From the NCBI GenBank assembly GCA_021531865.1, contig JAFBIW010000012.1:1-64000 (forward strand): a stretch of DNA of 64,000 nucleotides, given 5' to 3'. Positions 53,487 to 62,328 of this stretch are shown here, piece by piece. The DNA is from Butyricicoccus pullicaecorum (lineage in GTDB: Bacteria > Bacillota > Clostridia > Oscillospirales > Butyricicoccaceae). A program made the translations under genes and the position numbers. How positions within the stretch are numbered: position 1 is the first letter of the stretch; the number at the start of each line of letters is the position of its first letter. The notes under the pieces were generated by a model. The model was given only the letters and a program-made list of their open reading frames with translations. It was not told the DNA's origin and did no database searches.

Positions 53487-54683
53487 TCAGGATACGTACT
53501 GATGCAGCGTCGTGCGGACAGCGCCCGGGCCGAGCAGCTCTTCGACGAACATGCGCTCGATCTTGTCGGCCAGACCGATCGCAACGAGATCGGAGCCGAA
53601 GATGGCGGCGTTCGACAGGATCGGACGGAGCTGACCCGCGTAGGTCTCGGGCTTGCCGACCTCGATGCCGGCCAGTGCGGCCTGCAGCTCATCCTTGAGC
53701 GGGTCGGACGAGACCTCGATGGGGTTCATCTCATCATCGACCGCCAGCAGGTAGCGCAGCCAACCCGCGATGGCCAGCGGCAGGGCAACCAGCGTGTCCA
53801 GATCGCGGCCCTCGGCCACGTAGCTCTTGATGGTCTCACCGAAGCGGATGCCGACCTTTTGGGAGGTATCGGTCGCAATGCGCTGGGGTGCGTCCGGCAT
53901 GAACGGGTTCGGGAAGCGCTGACCGACGACCTCGTCGATGAACGCCTTGGGGCTGAGGATCTTGGGATCGACGACGACCGGCAGGCCCTCCTGATAGCCC
54001 AGACGGCGGATCAGAGCGACGATGTCCGCATCCTCCATCTCCTTGGAGATCAGCGTGTAGCCCAGCATGCAGCCGTAAACGCTCATCGCGGTGTGCGGCG
54101 GGTTCAGACAGGTGGTGACCTTCATGCGCTCGGTGCAGTTGACCGTGTCGCGGTCGGTCAGGTAAACGCCCGCCTTCTCGAGCGGCGGACGGCCGTTCGG
54201 GAACAGATCCTCGACGACCAGATACTGCGGCTTTTCCGCATTGACGAAGGCCGCGGTATAGGTGTTCTTGGTCGTGACGAACGGCGAAATGCCCTCGAGA
54301 CCGTCCGCGATAAGCTGTGCCTCCACGCTGGCGTTGGGGCGTGGGGTGATCTTGTCGATCATCGACCACGGGAAGGAGACCTGTTCGGTCAGATAGGCCA
54401 GCGCGTCCGCGCTGATCTTGCCGTTCTTCGCCCAAGCCTTGGCGATGTCGAGGATGGCGCTCTGGAGCTTTTCGCCATTGTGCGAGCAGTTGTCCATCTC
54501 CCCCGCCTCGATCAGGCGCTGGCAGAGAACAGCCGGAAAAATACGGAAGATGTTGCCCGCGCCGAAGTGCAGCCACTGGGGCTTTGCCTTGGTGTTCTGC
54601 GCGATCTCGGCCGGGTCGAAGGTGGGCAGGTGATAGCCTGCCCAGTTCTCCGGATGCTTCAGGGATTCATAATTCAGTTTCAT
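53487..54683 (-). pseudogene. uxuB: Fructuronate reductase (mannitol-dehydrogenase family) with an internal in-frame deletion
   Basis: UxuB reduces D-fructuronate to D-mannonate. The sequence keeps the N-terminal Rossmann start (WLHFGAGNIFRIFPAVLCQR) and the catalytic C-terminal domain (DNCSHNGEKLQSAILDIAKA, VVGQRFPNPFMPDAPQRIA), but only 398 residues remain where the family has about 530. EAGEMD joins directly to NCSHNGEK, so about 110-130 residues of the NAD-binding domain are gone, probably by recombination at a shared ATGGAC. The reading frame is intact but activity is doubtful. ATG at 54683, 5 nt after uxuA. Confidence 0.75.
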
Positions 54684-54688
54684 GATAT

Positions 54689-55759
54689 TCAAACCTTTCC
54701 ATCCAGCTTGTCCAGCAGATCCCACGCGCCCAGCAGGTACATGATGCCCAGCGCGCGGTCATAGAGGCCATAGCCCGGGCGGCACTGCTCGTTCCAAATG
54801 TGGCGGCCGTGGTCGGGACGGATATAGCCGGTGTAGCCGCAGTCGTGGTACGCCTTGATGATGTTCAGGATGCCGACGTCGCCGTCGCAGTCGCGGTGGG
54901 AAACCTCGGAGAAGTCGCCGTTGTCAAAGTGCTTGACGTTGCGGATATGCGCGAAGGCGATGCGGTCGCAGTAGGTGCGGACGATATCGGCCACATCGTT
55001 CTTGGGGTTCGAGCCGAGCGAGCCCGAGCACACGCACAGGCAGTTGTTCGGATGATCGACCAGCTTGAGGAAGTAGCCGATGGATTCCTTATCGACCAGC
55101 AGACGGGGCAGGCCGAAGATATCCCAGGGGGGATCGTCCTGATGGATCGCCATTTTGATGCCGGTCTCCTCGCAGGTCGGCATGATCGCCTCGAGGAAGT
55201 ACTTGAGGTTCTCCCACAGCTTTTCCTTGGTCACGGGTGCGTAAGCGTCAAACAGCTCCTTCAGCTTGGCCATGCGCTCGGGCTCCCAGCCCGGCATGGT
55301 GTAACCCTTGCAGCCCTCGAGGATGTAGTTCGCCATCTCCATCGGATCTTCCTTGATGAGATCCTTCTGATAGAACATGGCGGTAGAACCGTCGGCGAGC
55401 GGATGGAAGAGGTCGGTGCGCGTCCAGTCGAAGACGGGCATGAAGTTGTAGGTGACAACCTTGACGCCCGCGTCCGCGAGGTTGCGCAGCGTGGTCTTGT
55501 AGTTTTCGATGTACTGGTCGCGGGTCGGACGGCCGATCTTGATGTCATCATGGATATTGACCGACTCGACGACGTCGATGTTGAAGCCGGCGGCCTCGAT
55601 GCGCGCCTTTTCAGCCGCGATCTCCTCAGGCTCCCAGATCTCGCCCGGCTGCTTGTGGTGCAGCGCCCAGACGATGCCGGTCACGCCCGGGATCTGCTTG
55701 ATCTGCTCCAGCGTGACAGAATCGTTGCCTTCGCCGTACCAGCGGAATGTCATTTGCAT
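54689..55759 (-). CDS. uxuA: Mannonate dehydratase
   Basis: The 356-residue protein is full length for UxuA, which dehydrates D-mannonate to 2-keto-3-deoxy-D-gluconate. Diagnostic blocks: MTFRWYGEGNDSVTLEQIKQ, GIVWALHHKQPGEIWEPEEI, MAIHQDDPPWDIFGLPRL, LCVCSGSLGSNPKNDV, HIRNVKHFDNGDFSEVSHRD and YIRPDHGRHIWNE, with the metal-binding His, Cys and Asp. AGGAGGAAA lies 8 nt upstream. It sits between the Zn dehydrogenase and uxuB on one transcript, so the pathway runs from an imported uronate or gulonate to KDG. Confidence 0.95.
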   Translation of the reverse strand: MQMTFRWYGEGNDSVTLEQIKQIPGVTGIVWALHHKQPGEIWEPEEIAAEKARIEAAGFNIDVVESVNIHDDIKIGRPTRDQYIENYKTTLRNLADAGVKVVTYNFMPVFDWTRTDLFHPLADGSTAMFYQKDLIKEDPMEMANYILEGCKGYTMPGWEPERMAKLKELFDAYAPVTKEKLWENLKYFLEAIMPTCEETGIKMAIHQDDPPWDIFGLPRLLVDKESIGYFLKLVDHPNNCLCVCSGSLGSNPKNDVADIVRTYCDRIAFAHIRNVKHFDNGDFSEVSHRDCDGDVGILNIIKAYHDCGYTGYIRPDHGRHIWNEQCRPGYGLYDRALGIMYLLGAWDLLDKLDGKV

Positions 55760-55792
55760 AACAGGTTTCCTCCTTCTATTTTGAAATAGAGA

Positions 55793-56815
55793 TCAGTCAA
55801 ACGTCAGTACGATCTTGCGGATCGACGGATCGTGGGTATCATTGAAATCGAATGCCTTCTGGGCATCGAGGAAGTGGAAGGTGTGCGAAACGCTGCCGCT
55901 CAGGTCGGCCTTGCCCGCGTTGACCAGATCAATGACGGTCTGGAAGCGGCGGTTCTGCAGGCGGCTGCCGCGCACGTCAAGCTCCTTCGAGGTGATAGCG
56001 AACTGATTGATCTCGTCCGCCGCCACGCTGAAGCCCATTGTGATGACACGGCCGGCATTGCCGGTCGCACGGCAGGCGGTCAGCAGGCTGCCTTTGAAGC
56101 AGGCCGCGTCAATGGTGACGGTCGGGCCGTAGCCGTCGGTCAGCTCGTGCGCACGGGCGACAACGTCCTCGGTGCGGCTGTTGATGACGTCGGTCGCGCC
56201 GTTTTTCAGGCATTCCGCCAGCTTTTCATCATCAATGTCTACCATAATGAGCTTGTTCGGATGATAGAGCCGCGCGATGCGCAGGATGCTGTTGCCCAGT
56301 GCGCCCGCGCCGATGATCATGAGGTTGTCCTCCTCACACAGCTCGGCACGGCTGCACGACTGCACAGCGATGGTGGTCGGCTCGATCATGACAGCGTCCT
56401 CGTCGGACAGGGATGCGGGCAGCGGGTAGCAGTCCTGTTCAGGCACGGCCATGTACTCGCGGTAGCCGCCGTCCAGATGGACGCCGCGCACCTTGAGGTT
56501 GCCGCAGACGTTGGGACGGCCCTTGCGGCAGGCGTAGCACGTGCCGCAGGCGGTCACCTGGTCGATAATGACGCGGTCGCCCACCTTGCGCGTCGTGACC
56601 GCGCTGCCGACCTCGACGATCTCGCCCACCATTTCGTGACCGATGACGCGGGGATAGGTTGCCGCCGCGTTCGTACCGTGGTAAATGCCGACGTCCGAGC
56701 CGCAGATACCCGCCGCCTTGATCTTGACAAGCACCTCATTCGGCTGCTCGATCTTCGGCATCTCCATGTCGATCACTTTGAGTTCATTCGGTTTTACAAT
56801 TTGAATTGCTTTCAT
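55793..56815 (-). CDS. Zinc-dependent alcohol dehydrogenase, probable hexonate/uronate 5-dehydrogenase
   Basis: The 340-residue medium-chain dehydrogenase has catalytic zinc ligands (AAGICGSDVG, IGHEMVGEIVEVG), the structural zinc Cys cluster (CGTCYACRKGRPNVC) and the NAD Rossmann motif (MIIGAGALGNSILRIARL). The Asp in VDIDD at the end of strand 2 favours NAD. The best fit is an L-gulonate or L-galactonate 5-dehydrogenase feeding fructuronate or tagaturonate to UxuB/UxuA, by context. ATG at 56815 follows AAAGGAG. Confidence 0.85.
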   Translation of the reverse strand: MKAIQIVKPNELKVIDMEMPKIEQPNEVLVKIKAAGICGSDVGIYHGTNAAATYPRVIGHEMVGEIVEVGSAVTTRKVGDRVIIDQVTACGTCYACRKGRPNVCGNLKVRGVHLDGGYREYMAVPEQDCYPLPASLSDEDAVMIEPTTIAVQSCSRAELCEEDNLMIIGAGALGNSILRIARLYHPNKLIMVDIDDEKLAECLKNGATDVINSRTEDVVARAHELTDGYGPTVTIDAACFKGSLLTACRATGNAGRVITMGFSVAADEINQFAITSKELDVRGSRLQNRRFQTVIDLVNAGKADLSGSVSHTFHFLDAQKAFDFNDTHDPSIRKIVLTFD

Positions 56816-56893
56816 TATCTTTTTACTCCTTTGCATCCACTCTGTCGAGCATTGCAGAGTTTTTTCGGGTTGTTATCTGAATAGTTCGCCAGA

Positions 56894-57316
56894 TCAGCCG
56901 CCTGTGAAGAAATTCATCGGCACAGTAACAATCTGCGGGAAGAGCACCATCAGGATGGCGCCCAGCGCCGCAGTAGAAGCGACAGCGGAGCCCATAATGC
57001 TGGCGAAAAGCAGGATCGCCAGGATGGAAACATAGCCCAGGCCGCCCCGGACGTGACCTACGACCGCGTTGGCGAAGTTAACGATTCGCTTGGTGATGCC
57101 GCCACGGTTCATCAGTTCGCCGGTCAGGACAAAGAACGGGACTGCCATCATCGAGAAGGAATCCGCACCCGAGAATAGATTCTGGGAAAGGATCTGCGCG
57201 TTGAAGCCGTTGAGGAACAGCATCATGCAAACGCCGCTGAACAGCAGGGAGAAGCAGATCGGAAGGCCGATCAGAATACCGCCTACCAGCGCCGCCAGAA
57301 ATACGATCAATGTCAT
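56894..57316 (-). pseudogene. TRAP transporter large permease (DctM) with most of the protein deleted in frame
   Basis: The first 120 residues are a normal DctM start (LAALVGGILIGLPICFSLLF, MMAVPFFVLTGELMNRGGIT, GSAVASTAALGAILM). The frame then jumps to VLFPQIVTVPMNFFTGG, which resembles the very C-terminus. Intact DctM has about 425 residues, so about 290 are missing, with the frame kept. Transport by this TRAP system should be abolished unless another DctM substitutes. GGGAGG precedes the ATG, 3 nt from dctQ. Confidence 0.75.
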
Positions 57317-57318
57317 CT

Positions 57319-57837
57319 TTATTTACCTCCCTTGTCGTCCTCCGAGACACCTGTCACGATGCTCGAGATCTCATCCGGATGGGTGACCGCATGCGCAATA
57401 TTGGCAATCGCCAGGATTGCAATGGAAACACCGGTGATGATGCCCGCGCTGTACAGCAGGGCGTAGGAAATGCCGAGCGCCGCCGTGCGGGACGCCACGT
57501 TCTGAACGACCATCTTAATCGAGCCATGCACCAGAATCGCCATAAGAACGGCAATCAGGGACTGAGAGATCACATACAGAATCATCTGGAGCCGCGGGCT
57601 GACCTTGGAAGTCAGCATATCAACGGTCATATGCCCGCCTGCGCGCATGGCGCTGATCGCGCCGATGTAGGTCACAAACACGAACAGATAGCGCGACAGC
57701 TCCTCCGACCAGGTGAGGCCTGAGTTGAAGACAATGCGCAGCACCACGTTCAGGAATACGAACAGAACCATCAGGCCGGTCAGAATACCGGTAAAATAGT
57801 CGATGCCCTTGAACAGCTTATCGAGAAACGTTTTCAT
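57319..57837 (-). CDS. TRAP transporter small permease (DctQ)
   Basis: The 172-residue protein has four transmembrane helices and the DctQ motif GLTWSEELSRYLFVFVTYIG. It is full length. GGAGGGCATT precedes the ATG. It forms the membrane domain of a tripartite ATP-independent periplasmic transporter with DctM and DctP; the neighbours indicate a hexuronate or related sugar acid as substrate. Confidence 0.9.
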   Translation of the reverse strand: MKTFLDKLFKGIDYFTGILTGLMVLFVFLNVVLRIVFNSGLTWSEELSRYLFVFVTYIGAISAMRAGGHMTVDMLTSKVSPRLQMILYVISQSLIAVLMAILVHGSIKMVVQNVASRTAALGISYALLYSAGIITGVSIAILAIANIAHAVTHPDEISSIVTGVSEDDKGGK

Positions 57838-57847
57838 AATGCCCTCC

Positions 57848-58864
57848 TTATTCGATGCCGGCGATCATCTCACGGACATCATCTGCCCAGTCGTACTGCG
57901 AATCCAGATAATCATATACGGGCTGGATCTTTTCGGTCATCTTCGCCTGATCTTCTTCGGTCAGATCGGTAACGATCAGCCCTTCGTCGATCATGAACTG
58001 CTTGTCGGACGCCAACTGGTCAACGTACATATCCCACGCAGCATCGGAGGTCGCTCGCGCCGCTTCCTCGAAGATTGCACGGTCAGCTTCGTCAATGCTG
58101 TCCCAGAATGGCTCGCCGGCGAACAACTCAAGCGACGAAATAATGTGGTTGGTGTTATAAATATAATCCTGTACTTCAAACCAACCTTCGCTTTTGACCG
58201 TGGACAGCGGGTTGTCCTGACCATCTACAACGCCTTGCTCCAGAGAGGTGAAAACCTCGCCCATATCCATGATGACAACATTTGCACCCAGGCTCTCTGC
58301 AAGCCGCACATGGATCGGATTGTTGGGCATGCGGAGCTTCTGACCCGCGAAATCCTCCAGGCTGCACAGCTCCTTGTTCGAACTGAATGCACGCGCACCG
58401 TTCGGGAACCAGCCAAGCAGCTCAACCGGCTGTTCGCTTTCAACTTCCTCTGTGATATAATCACCCAGCTCGCCCTGATAACAGCGCCGCGCATGCTCCA
58501 CATCACGGAAGATGAACGGGAAATCAGGAATTGCCATGACCGGGGTTTCGGACCACATTGACGTACCAACGACGCACATCTCTACGATACCGTTTCGGGT
58601 GTAGTCGTAGGTAACCTTCTCGCTGCCGAGCACGCCAGAGGAATACAACTGCACAGAATAACGGCCTTCCGTTTTCTCCTCCACCATCGGCTTGAACACC
58701 TGTTCCATCGCAATGGCAGCCGGCGTTGAACCAGATACACAGATCGCGACCTTGACCAGCTTGCCCCCTCCGTTCTGACCGGAGCAGCCACTCAGCAGTC
58801 CAGCCGCCATCACACTTGCTGTGAAGCCAGCCAATCCCCGTTTGACAATTTGTGTTTGCTTCAT
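57848..58864 (-). CDS. TRAP transporter solute-binding lipoprotein (DctP)
   Basis: The 338-residue lipoprotein has signal and lipobox MAAGLLSGCSGQ, then a DctP domain with YSSGVLGSEKVTYDYTRNGI and GQKLRMPNNPIHVRLAESLG (the Arg that binds the carboxylate) and VVDGQDNPLSTVKS. It captures an acidic substrate outside the membrane and delivers it to DctQM. First gene of the hexuronate operon, with candidate operators at its promoter. Confidence 0.92.
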   Translation of the reverse strand: MKQTQIVKRGLAGFTASVMAAGLLSGCSGQNGGGKLVKVAICVSGSTPAAIAMEQVFKPMVEEKTEGRYSVQLYSSGVLGSEKVTYDYTRNGIVEMCVVGTSMWSETPVMAIPDFPFIFRDVEHARRCYQGELGDYITEEVESEQPVELLGWFPNGARAFSSNKELCSLEDFAGQKLRMPNNPIHVRLAESLGANVVIMDMGEVFTSLEQGVVDGQDNPLSTVKSEGWFEVQDYIYNTNHIISSLELFAGEPFWDSIDEADRAIFEEAARATSDAAWDMYVDQLASDKQFMIDEGLIVTDLTEEDQAKMTEKIQPVYDYLDSQYDWADDVREMIAGIE

Positions 58865-58915
58865 GTGATGATTTCCTCCTTATTCTTTTTCTGAAGGGCC
58901 CTTTACTGATATACT

Positions 58916-58959
58916 AACATGTCAACATGTCATCGTTAATTATTCATAGTTGACGATGA
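58916..58959. promoter_or_regulatory. Operator-like repeats at the hexuronate operon promoter
   Basis: AACATGTC occurs twice in tandem (58916-58931). Overlapping it, TCATCGTTAA (58930-58939) and TTGACGATGA (58950-58959) form an imperfect 30-bp palindrome. Minus-strand TTAACG, 17 bp, TAGTAT is a weak promoter in the same place. These are good candidates for binding by the GntR regulator. Confidence 0.5.
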
Positions 58960-59017
58960 TTTTTAGGTATTTTTATGCACATTGCTGGTTCGTGACGAGA
59001 GATTGCTTAAAATGCAG

Positions 59018-59063
59018 AAAAAGCCTGATTTGCGAGTGAAATCACTTGCAAATCAGGCTTTTT
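59018..59063. terminator. Bidirectional terminator between the GntR gene and the hexuronate operon
   Basis: AAAAAGCCTGATTTGC pairs perfectly over 16 bp with its complement, with an inner stem of its own; A-runs and T-runs flank both sides. Confidence 0.9.
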
Positions 59064-59078
59064 CGAGAATAAATGAAT

Positions 59079-59789
59079 TTATAGAGAGCCGATCCGGATA
59101 CCAACCGGTTCGTCGCCGGTCTTGAAATAGTCTGGGTGCAGCTTGATGAGATCGGTTTTTTCGTAGTTGATCTTTTTGACATGATCGGTCAATTCACGCC
59201 GCGCCGTTTCATGCTCCCCATGCTCCAACAGATCGACGATTTTGATGTGCTGCCGGATCGCGCCCACGATTGTGTCCTCATTTTGGACAGTCAAGATTCG
59301 GATCCGGTTATAATGGCCGTTGACGCTCATAATGGTGTCCCAAGCCAGCCGCTGCCCGGCCACATCAAAGAGCAGCTTGTGAAGCTGATTATCGCAATGC
59401 ACAAAGTCAGCCCATCGATGCTCCTTGTGACAGTTCTTCTGCTGCTCGATCAACTCACGCAGCTCGGTAAAATGCTCCGGACGGCATTTCGCCAGAAACA
59501 GATCGACGACCGGGAGTTCCAGGCTTTCACGGATAAAACGCTCCTGCTCGACCCGATCGAGGTCGATGCGGGAAACCATGGTCTCCCGCTGCGGGACAAT
59601 GTCAACCAGCCCTTCGCGCTGTAGTCGAATGAACGCCTCACGCACCGGTGTGCGGCTGACATTCAGCCGGGTCGCCATTTCCTGCGTGCTCATAACCGTG
59701 CCCGGTGCAAGCTGCAATTCCAGAATCGCTTCTTTTAAGGCGCGATAAACCGCGCCCTGTACCGAATTATCTATATTGATCCGAGCCAT
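59079..59789 (-). CDS. GntR-family (FCD) regulator of the hexuronate genes
   Basis: The 236-residue regulator has an N-terminal winged helix (GAVYRALKEAILELQLAPGT, LNVSRTPVREAFIRLQREGL) and an FCD effector domain (DFVHCDNQLHKLLFDVAG). ATG at 59789 has GGAGG 11 nt before it; ATG at 59807 is also possible. It lies directly upstream of the TRAP/Uxu operon in the same direction, separated by a terminator, and by analogy with UxuR/ExuR-type systems should repress it until a uronate intermediate binds. Confidence 0.88.
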   Translation of the reverse strand: MARINIDNSVQGAVYRALKEAILELQLAPGTVMSTQEMATRLNVSRTPVREAFIRLQREGLVDIVPQRETMVSRIDLDRVEQERFIRESLELPVVDLFLAKCRPEHFTELRELIEQQKNCHKEHRWADFVHCDNQLHKLLFDVAGQRLAWDTIMSVNGHYNRIRILTVQNEDTIVGAIRQHIKIVDLLEHGEHETARRELTDHVKKINYEKTDLIKLHPDYFKTGDEPVGIRIGSL

Positions 59790-59952
59790 GCGAATCGATG
59801 CCTCCATATCCTCCCATTATAATAAGTATATCTATCTAATAGGCTAACACAACGGATGTGTAATTTCAAGTATCAACATAGAATTTCCCGTTCGCATGAT
59901 CCTGTATCTGGAGATCAAATTTTTGTCTCACCGATCGGGACGAATCACTCGA

Positions 59953-59981
59953 TTGATCAATCGGCACGCGTGTGCTATGAT
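59953..59981 (+). promoter_or_regulatory. Promoter of the small exported protein
   Basis: TTGATC, 17 bp, TATGAT. GAACG-GGTAA-CGTTC (59990-60004), a perfect inverted repeat, covers the likely transcription start. Confidence 0.6.
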
Positions 59982-60084
59982 AAGAACGCGAACGGGTAAC
60001 GTTCGGTGCCTTCATCACAGAACTCCGTGACAGGCTGCTGCTTCTGGAAAAAGGCGGTTTTTAAAGCAAAAAGGTGACAAAACA

Positions 60085-60474
60085 ATGAAAAAACGCAAAT
60101 TTGTTTTCCTGATCGTACTTTCCCTGCTGTTCCTTGCAGGGGCTGCCGTATTCCTGTTCTGTTCCAATCAGGAGAGCTTCACAGGCAGCCGCATCAAAAA
60201 TCCGGACGCCTATTTGCTGGACATTGATCGAATGAACGGGACGGATCTGCACACGCTGGAGCTGCACGAGGGTGATTCTCTTCAGATTCGTTTGAAAACG
60301 GAGAAAGGCGCTCTGTATATGGAGATCAAAGCGCCGGACGGAACCGCGATTTATCAGGGAAACGGGAAAGAAACCACAGATTTTACCGTAAACATCCCGG
60401 AAAGCGGCGTCTATACCGTCGTCGTCGAAGCCCGGCAGGCCAAAGGAACCATTCATATCTTCAAAAAAGGATAA
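60085..60474 (+). CDS. Small exported protein with a beta-sandwich-like domain
   Basis: The 129-residue product has a signal peptide or anchor (KFVFLIVLSLLFLAGAAVFL) and an extracellular part with the pattern KGALYMEIKAPDGTAIYQ and VNIPESGVYTVVVEARQAKG, which resembles small domains that sense or bind ligands outside the cell. AAAGGTG is 8 nt from the ATG. Family not identified. It is a single-gene unit. Confidence 0.65.
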   Translation: MKKRKFVFLIVLSLLFLAGAAVFLFCSNQESFTGSRIKNPDAYLLDIDRMNGTDLHTLELHEGDSLQIRLKTEKGALYMEIKAPDGTAIYQGNGKETTDFTVNIPESGVYTVVVEARQAKGTIHIFKKG

Positions 60475-60512
60475 CGGAGGTGTCGCATGGATCCGACCGG
60501 AGCGGTTTTGTC

Positions 60513-61382
60513 TCAAAATAGGCGCAATTGCTCTCCCGCCTGTTTGTCCTCAAACTGCTGCATATAGGCAAACAGCGCGTCCGTCCGCCATTCGATCCCG
60601 GCACGCTCGCATTCCCGCCGCACGAGCGCCATCAGCTCCCGCTCCCGCGGCGACGGGAGCATGTAGGCGCTGCCGTAAGTCTGAATGTACCGCTCTTTCA
60701 TGCCCGGAAAATGCTCGTCCAGCTTCTGATAAAAATACTGCCGGTCTCCGTCCCGAAGGGTTACGCCGATGCCGAACGTGACGACTCCATATACGCCCGC
60801 GTCCCGGCATGCATCGAGCAAATGGCGGATGTTTTCCTCAGTGTCGTTGAGAAACGGCAGAATGGGCGTCAGCCAGACGATCGTTGGAATGCCTGCCTCC
60901 TGCATCTGCTTGAGCACCTCGATCCGCCGGGCGGTCGTGCAGACGTGCGGCTCCAAAATCCGGCAGAGCGCTTCGTCATAGGTCGTCAGGGTCATCTGCA
61001 CCACGCACTTCGTCTTCCGGTTGATGCTTTTTAACAAATCCAAATCCCGCAGGATCAGGTCGGACTTCGTCTGGATGGAAAGGCCGAAGTCGTATGCGTC
61101 GATCAACTCCAGACACCGTCTCGTCAGCCGCAGCTCCCGTTCCAGCGGGAGATAGGGGTCGCTCATCGCCCCGGTGCCGATCATGCACCGGCTCCGCTTC
61201 CGGCGCAGCGCCTGCTCCAGCAGCTCGGGCGCGTTCACCTTGACCGCAATGTCCTCAAAGGCATGGTTCATCTGATAGCAGGTGCTCCTCGCGTCGCAGT
61301 AAATACAGCCGTGCGTGCAGCCCCTGTATAAATTCATTCCGTTCTGCACGGAAAGGATTCCTTTTGCTCTGATTTCGTGCAT
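60513..61382 (-). CDS. Radical SAM protein of the spore-photoproduct-lyase-like/Rv2578c group
   Basis: The 289-residue radical SAM enzyme has its cluster motif in GCTHGCIYCD (Cys22, Cys26, Cys29). MIGTGAMSDPYLPLERELRL, FGLSIQTKSDLILRDLDLL and VVQMTLTTYDEALCRILEP are conserved in this group. The substrate is unknown; the resemblance to spore photoproduct lyase is in fold only, and related proteins occur in non-spore-formers. GGAGTAGAAT precedes the ATG. Confidence 0.85.
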   Translation of the reverse strand: MHEIRAKGILSVQNGMNLYRGCTHGCIYCDARSTCYQMNHAFEDIAVKVNAPELLEQALRRKRSRCMIGTGAMSDPYLPLERELRLTRRCLELIDAYDFGLSIQTKSDLILRDLDLLKSINRKTKCVVQMTLTTYDEALCRILEPHVCTTARRIEVLKQMQEAGIPTIVWLTPILPFLNDTEENIRHLLDACRDAGVYGVVTFGIGVTLRDGDRQYFYQKLDEHFPGMKERYIQTYGSAYMLPSPRERELMALVRRECERAGIEWRTDALFAYMQQFEDKQAGEQLRLF

Positions 61383-61401
61383 ATTCTACTCCTAACGGAA
61401 A

Positions 61402-61426
61402 GCGCCCCGGCCGGGGCGCCTTTTTT
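61402..61426. terminator. GC-rich palindromic terminator
   Basis: GCGCCCCGG and CCGGGGCGC abut without a loop (effective loop about 4-6 nt). Six T residues follow on the plus strand and three on the minus strand. Confidence 0.6.
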
Positions 61427-61440
61427 CGTTTGATGCGTGC

Positions 61441-61516
61441 CGTGCTCAGGCGGTGCTCAGCCGGTGCCCAAGCCGTGCTCAGGCTCAAAAAGCCTGTGCT
61501 CAGGCCGTGCTCAGCG
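61441..61516. repeat. Six copies of an 11-bp repeat
   Basis: Units of the form CGTGCTCAGGC start at 61441, 61452, 61463 and 61474 in exact 11-bp phase. A 10-nt spacer follows, then two more copies start at 61495 and 61506. The spacer region can form the hairpin CAGGC...GCCTG. The last unit covers the stop codon of the EcsC gene. Confidence 0.75.
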
Positions 61517-62308
61517 TTTTTTTCGCAGTAAATACCGTTTCCGGTACTTGAGCTGCACATATCGCATGATTTTCTGATAATAAACCGGGTTTACCGCGCC
61601 GCCCAGTATGCCGATGACCGGAAGCCCCTGCACGAACTTCGCCGCCAGCAGCTCGGCCGCGAACGTATGCGCCGTTTTTTCGATCTGCGCCCGCAGGCGG
61701 TCATGATCGGGGATCTCATATACTGTTTGACCGAAGTATGCGTCGACCTCCTGATTGAGCACCGCCCAATCCGCACCCGAAGTCATCGCGGCCTCGATCA
61801 TTTTCAGGATGAGCAACTTTTCCCCGGGCGACTCATAATCGAATCCGTACCGGAGCGCCGTTTCATAGACGCCGCGCAGCAGCACGCCCACCCAGATCGC
61901 GATATCGGGCAGTCCGACGCCGAGCACGCCCAGACCGACGCCCTCGACCGTGGTCACGACCGTATTCAGGGCATTGCTTCCGAACGCGCCCGAGCGGATG
62001 CGCCCCAGCTCCTTCCGTCCGCCCTTCAGATCGACGGCATAATCGTTGATCTGAAACTCCTTTTCGAGCGCGTCCCGGTCGTAGGTCTTCTCGATGACTG
62101 CCGCACCCTTTTCAAAAATGAGAGAAAACGCCGTGGAGAAGGCTTTTTGCAGGCCGTTCATGACCTTTTCCGGGATTCTGTGTTCCAGCTCCGATTTCCA
62201 GCGCGGCGTCTGGCGCTGCTGCGCGCACCGAAGGAGCTTCTGCTCCTCCCACTCGATCTTCTGCAATTCCTTCTCCACGGGAGATCGCTTTGCTTTTCCG
62301 AATCCCAT
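61511..62308 (-). CDS. EcsC-family protein
   Basis: The 265-residue protein matches the EcsC family, with the central hydrophobic block GVGLGVLGVGLPDIAIWVGV then RGVYETALRYGFDY, and GLPVIGILGGAVNPVYYQKI near the end. In Bacillus EcsC is associated with the EcsAB ABC transporter and secretion; here it stands alone. Basic C-terminus (KYRKRYLLRKKR). GGAGGGTG precedes the ATG. Confidence 0.82.
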   Translation of the reverse strand: MGFGKAKRSPVEKELQKIEWEEQKLLRCAQQRQTPRWKSELEHRIPEKVMNGLQKAFSTAFSLIFEKGAAVIEKTYDRDALEKEFQINDYAVDLKGGRKELGRIRSGAFGSNALNTVVTTVEGVGLGVLGVGLPDIAIWVGVLLRGVYETALRYGFDYESPGEKLLILKMIEAAMTSGADWAVLNQEVDAYFGQTVYEIPDHDRLRAQIEKTAHTFAAELLAAKFVQGLPVIGILGGAVNPVYYQKIMRYVQLKYRKRYLLRKKR

Positions 62309-62328
62309 CCGGAAACACCCTCCTTCGG

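Noticed and set aside
53223-54764. Plus-strand frame of 513 codons opposite uxuB
   Set aside because: Shadow frame with no domain; the minus strand encodes the mannitol-dehydrogenase-family protein.
59990-60004. GAACG-GGTAA-CGTTC as a LexA (SOS) box
   Set aside because: The spacing between CGAAC and GTTCG is 7 instead of 4, so it does not fit the Gram-positive LexA site; kept only as an unnamed palindrome.
61441-61516. CRISPR-like array
   Set aside because: Units are only 11 bp and tandem, without unique spacers, and no cas gene is present.
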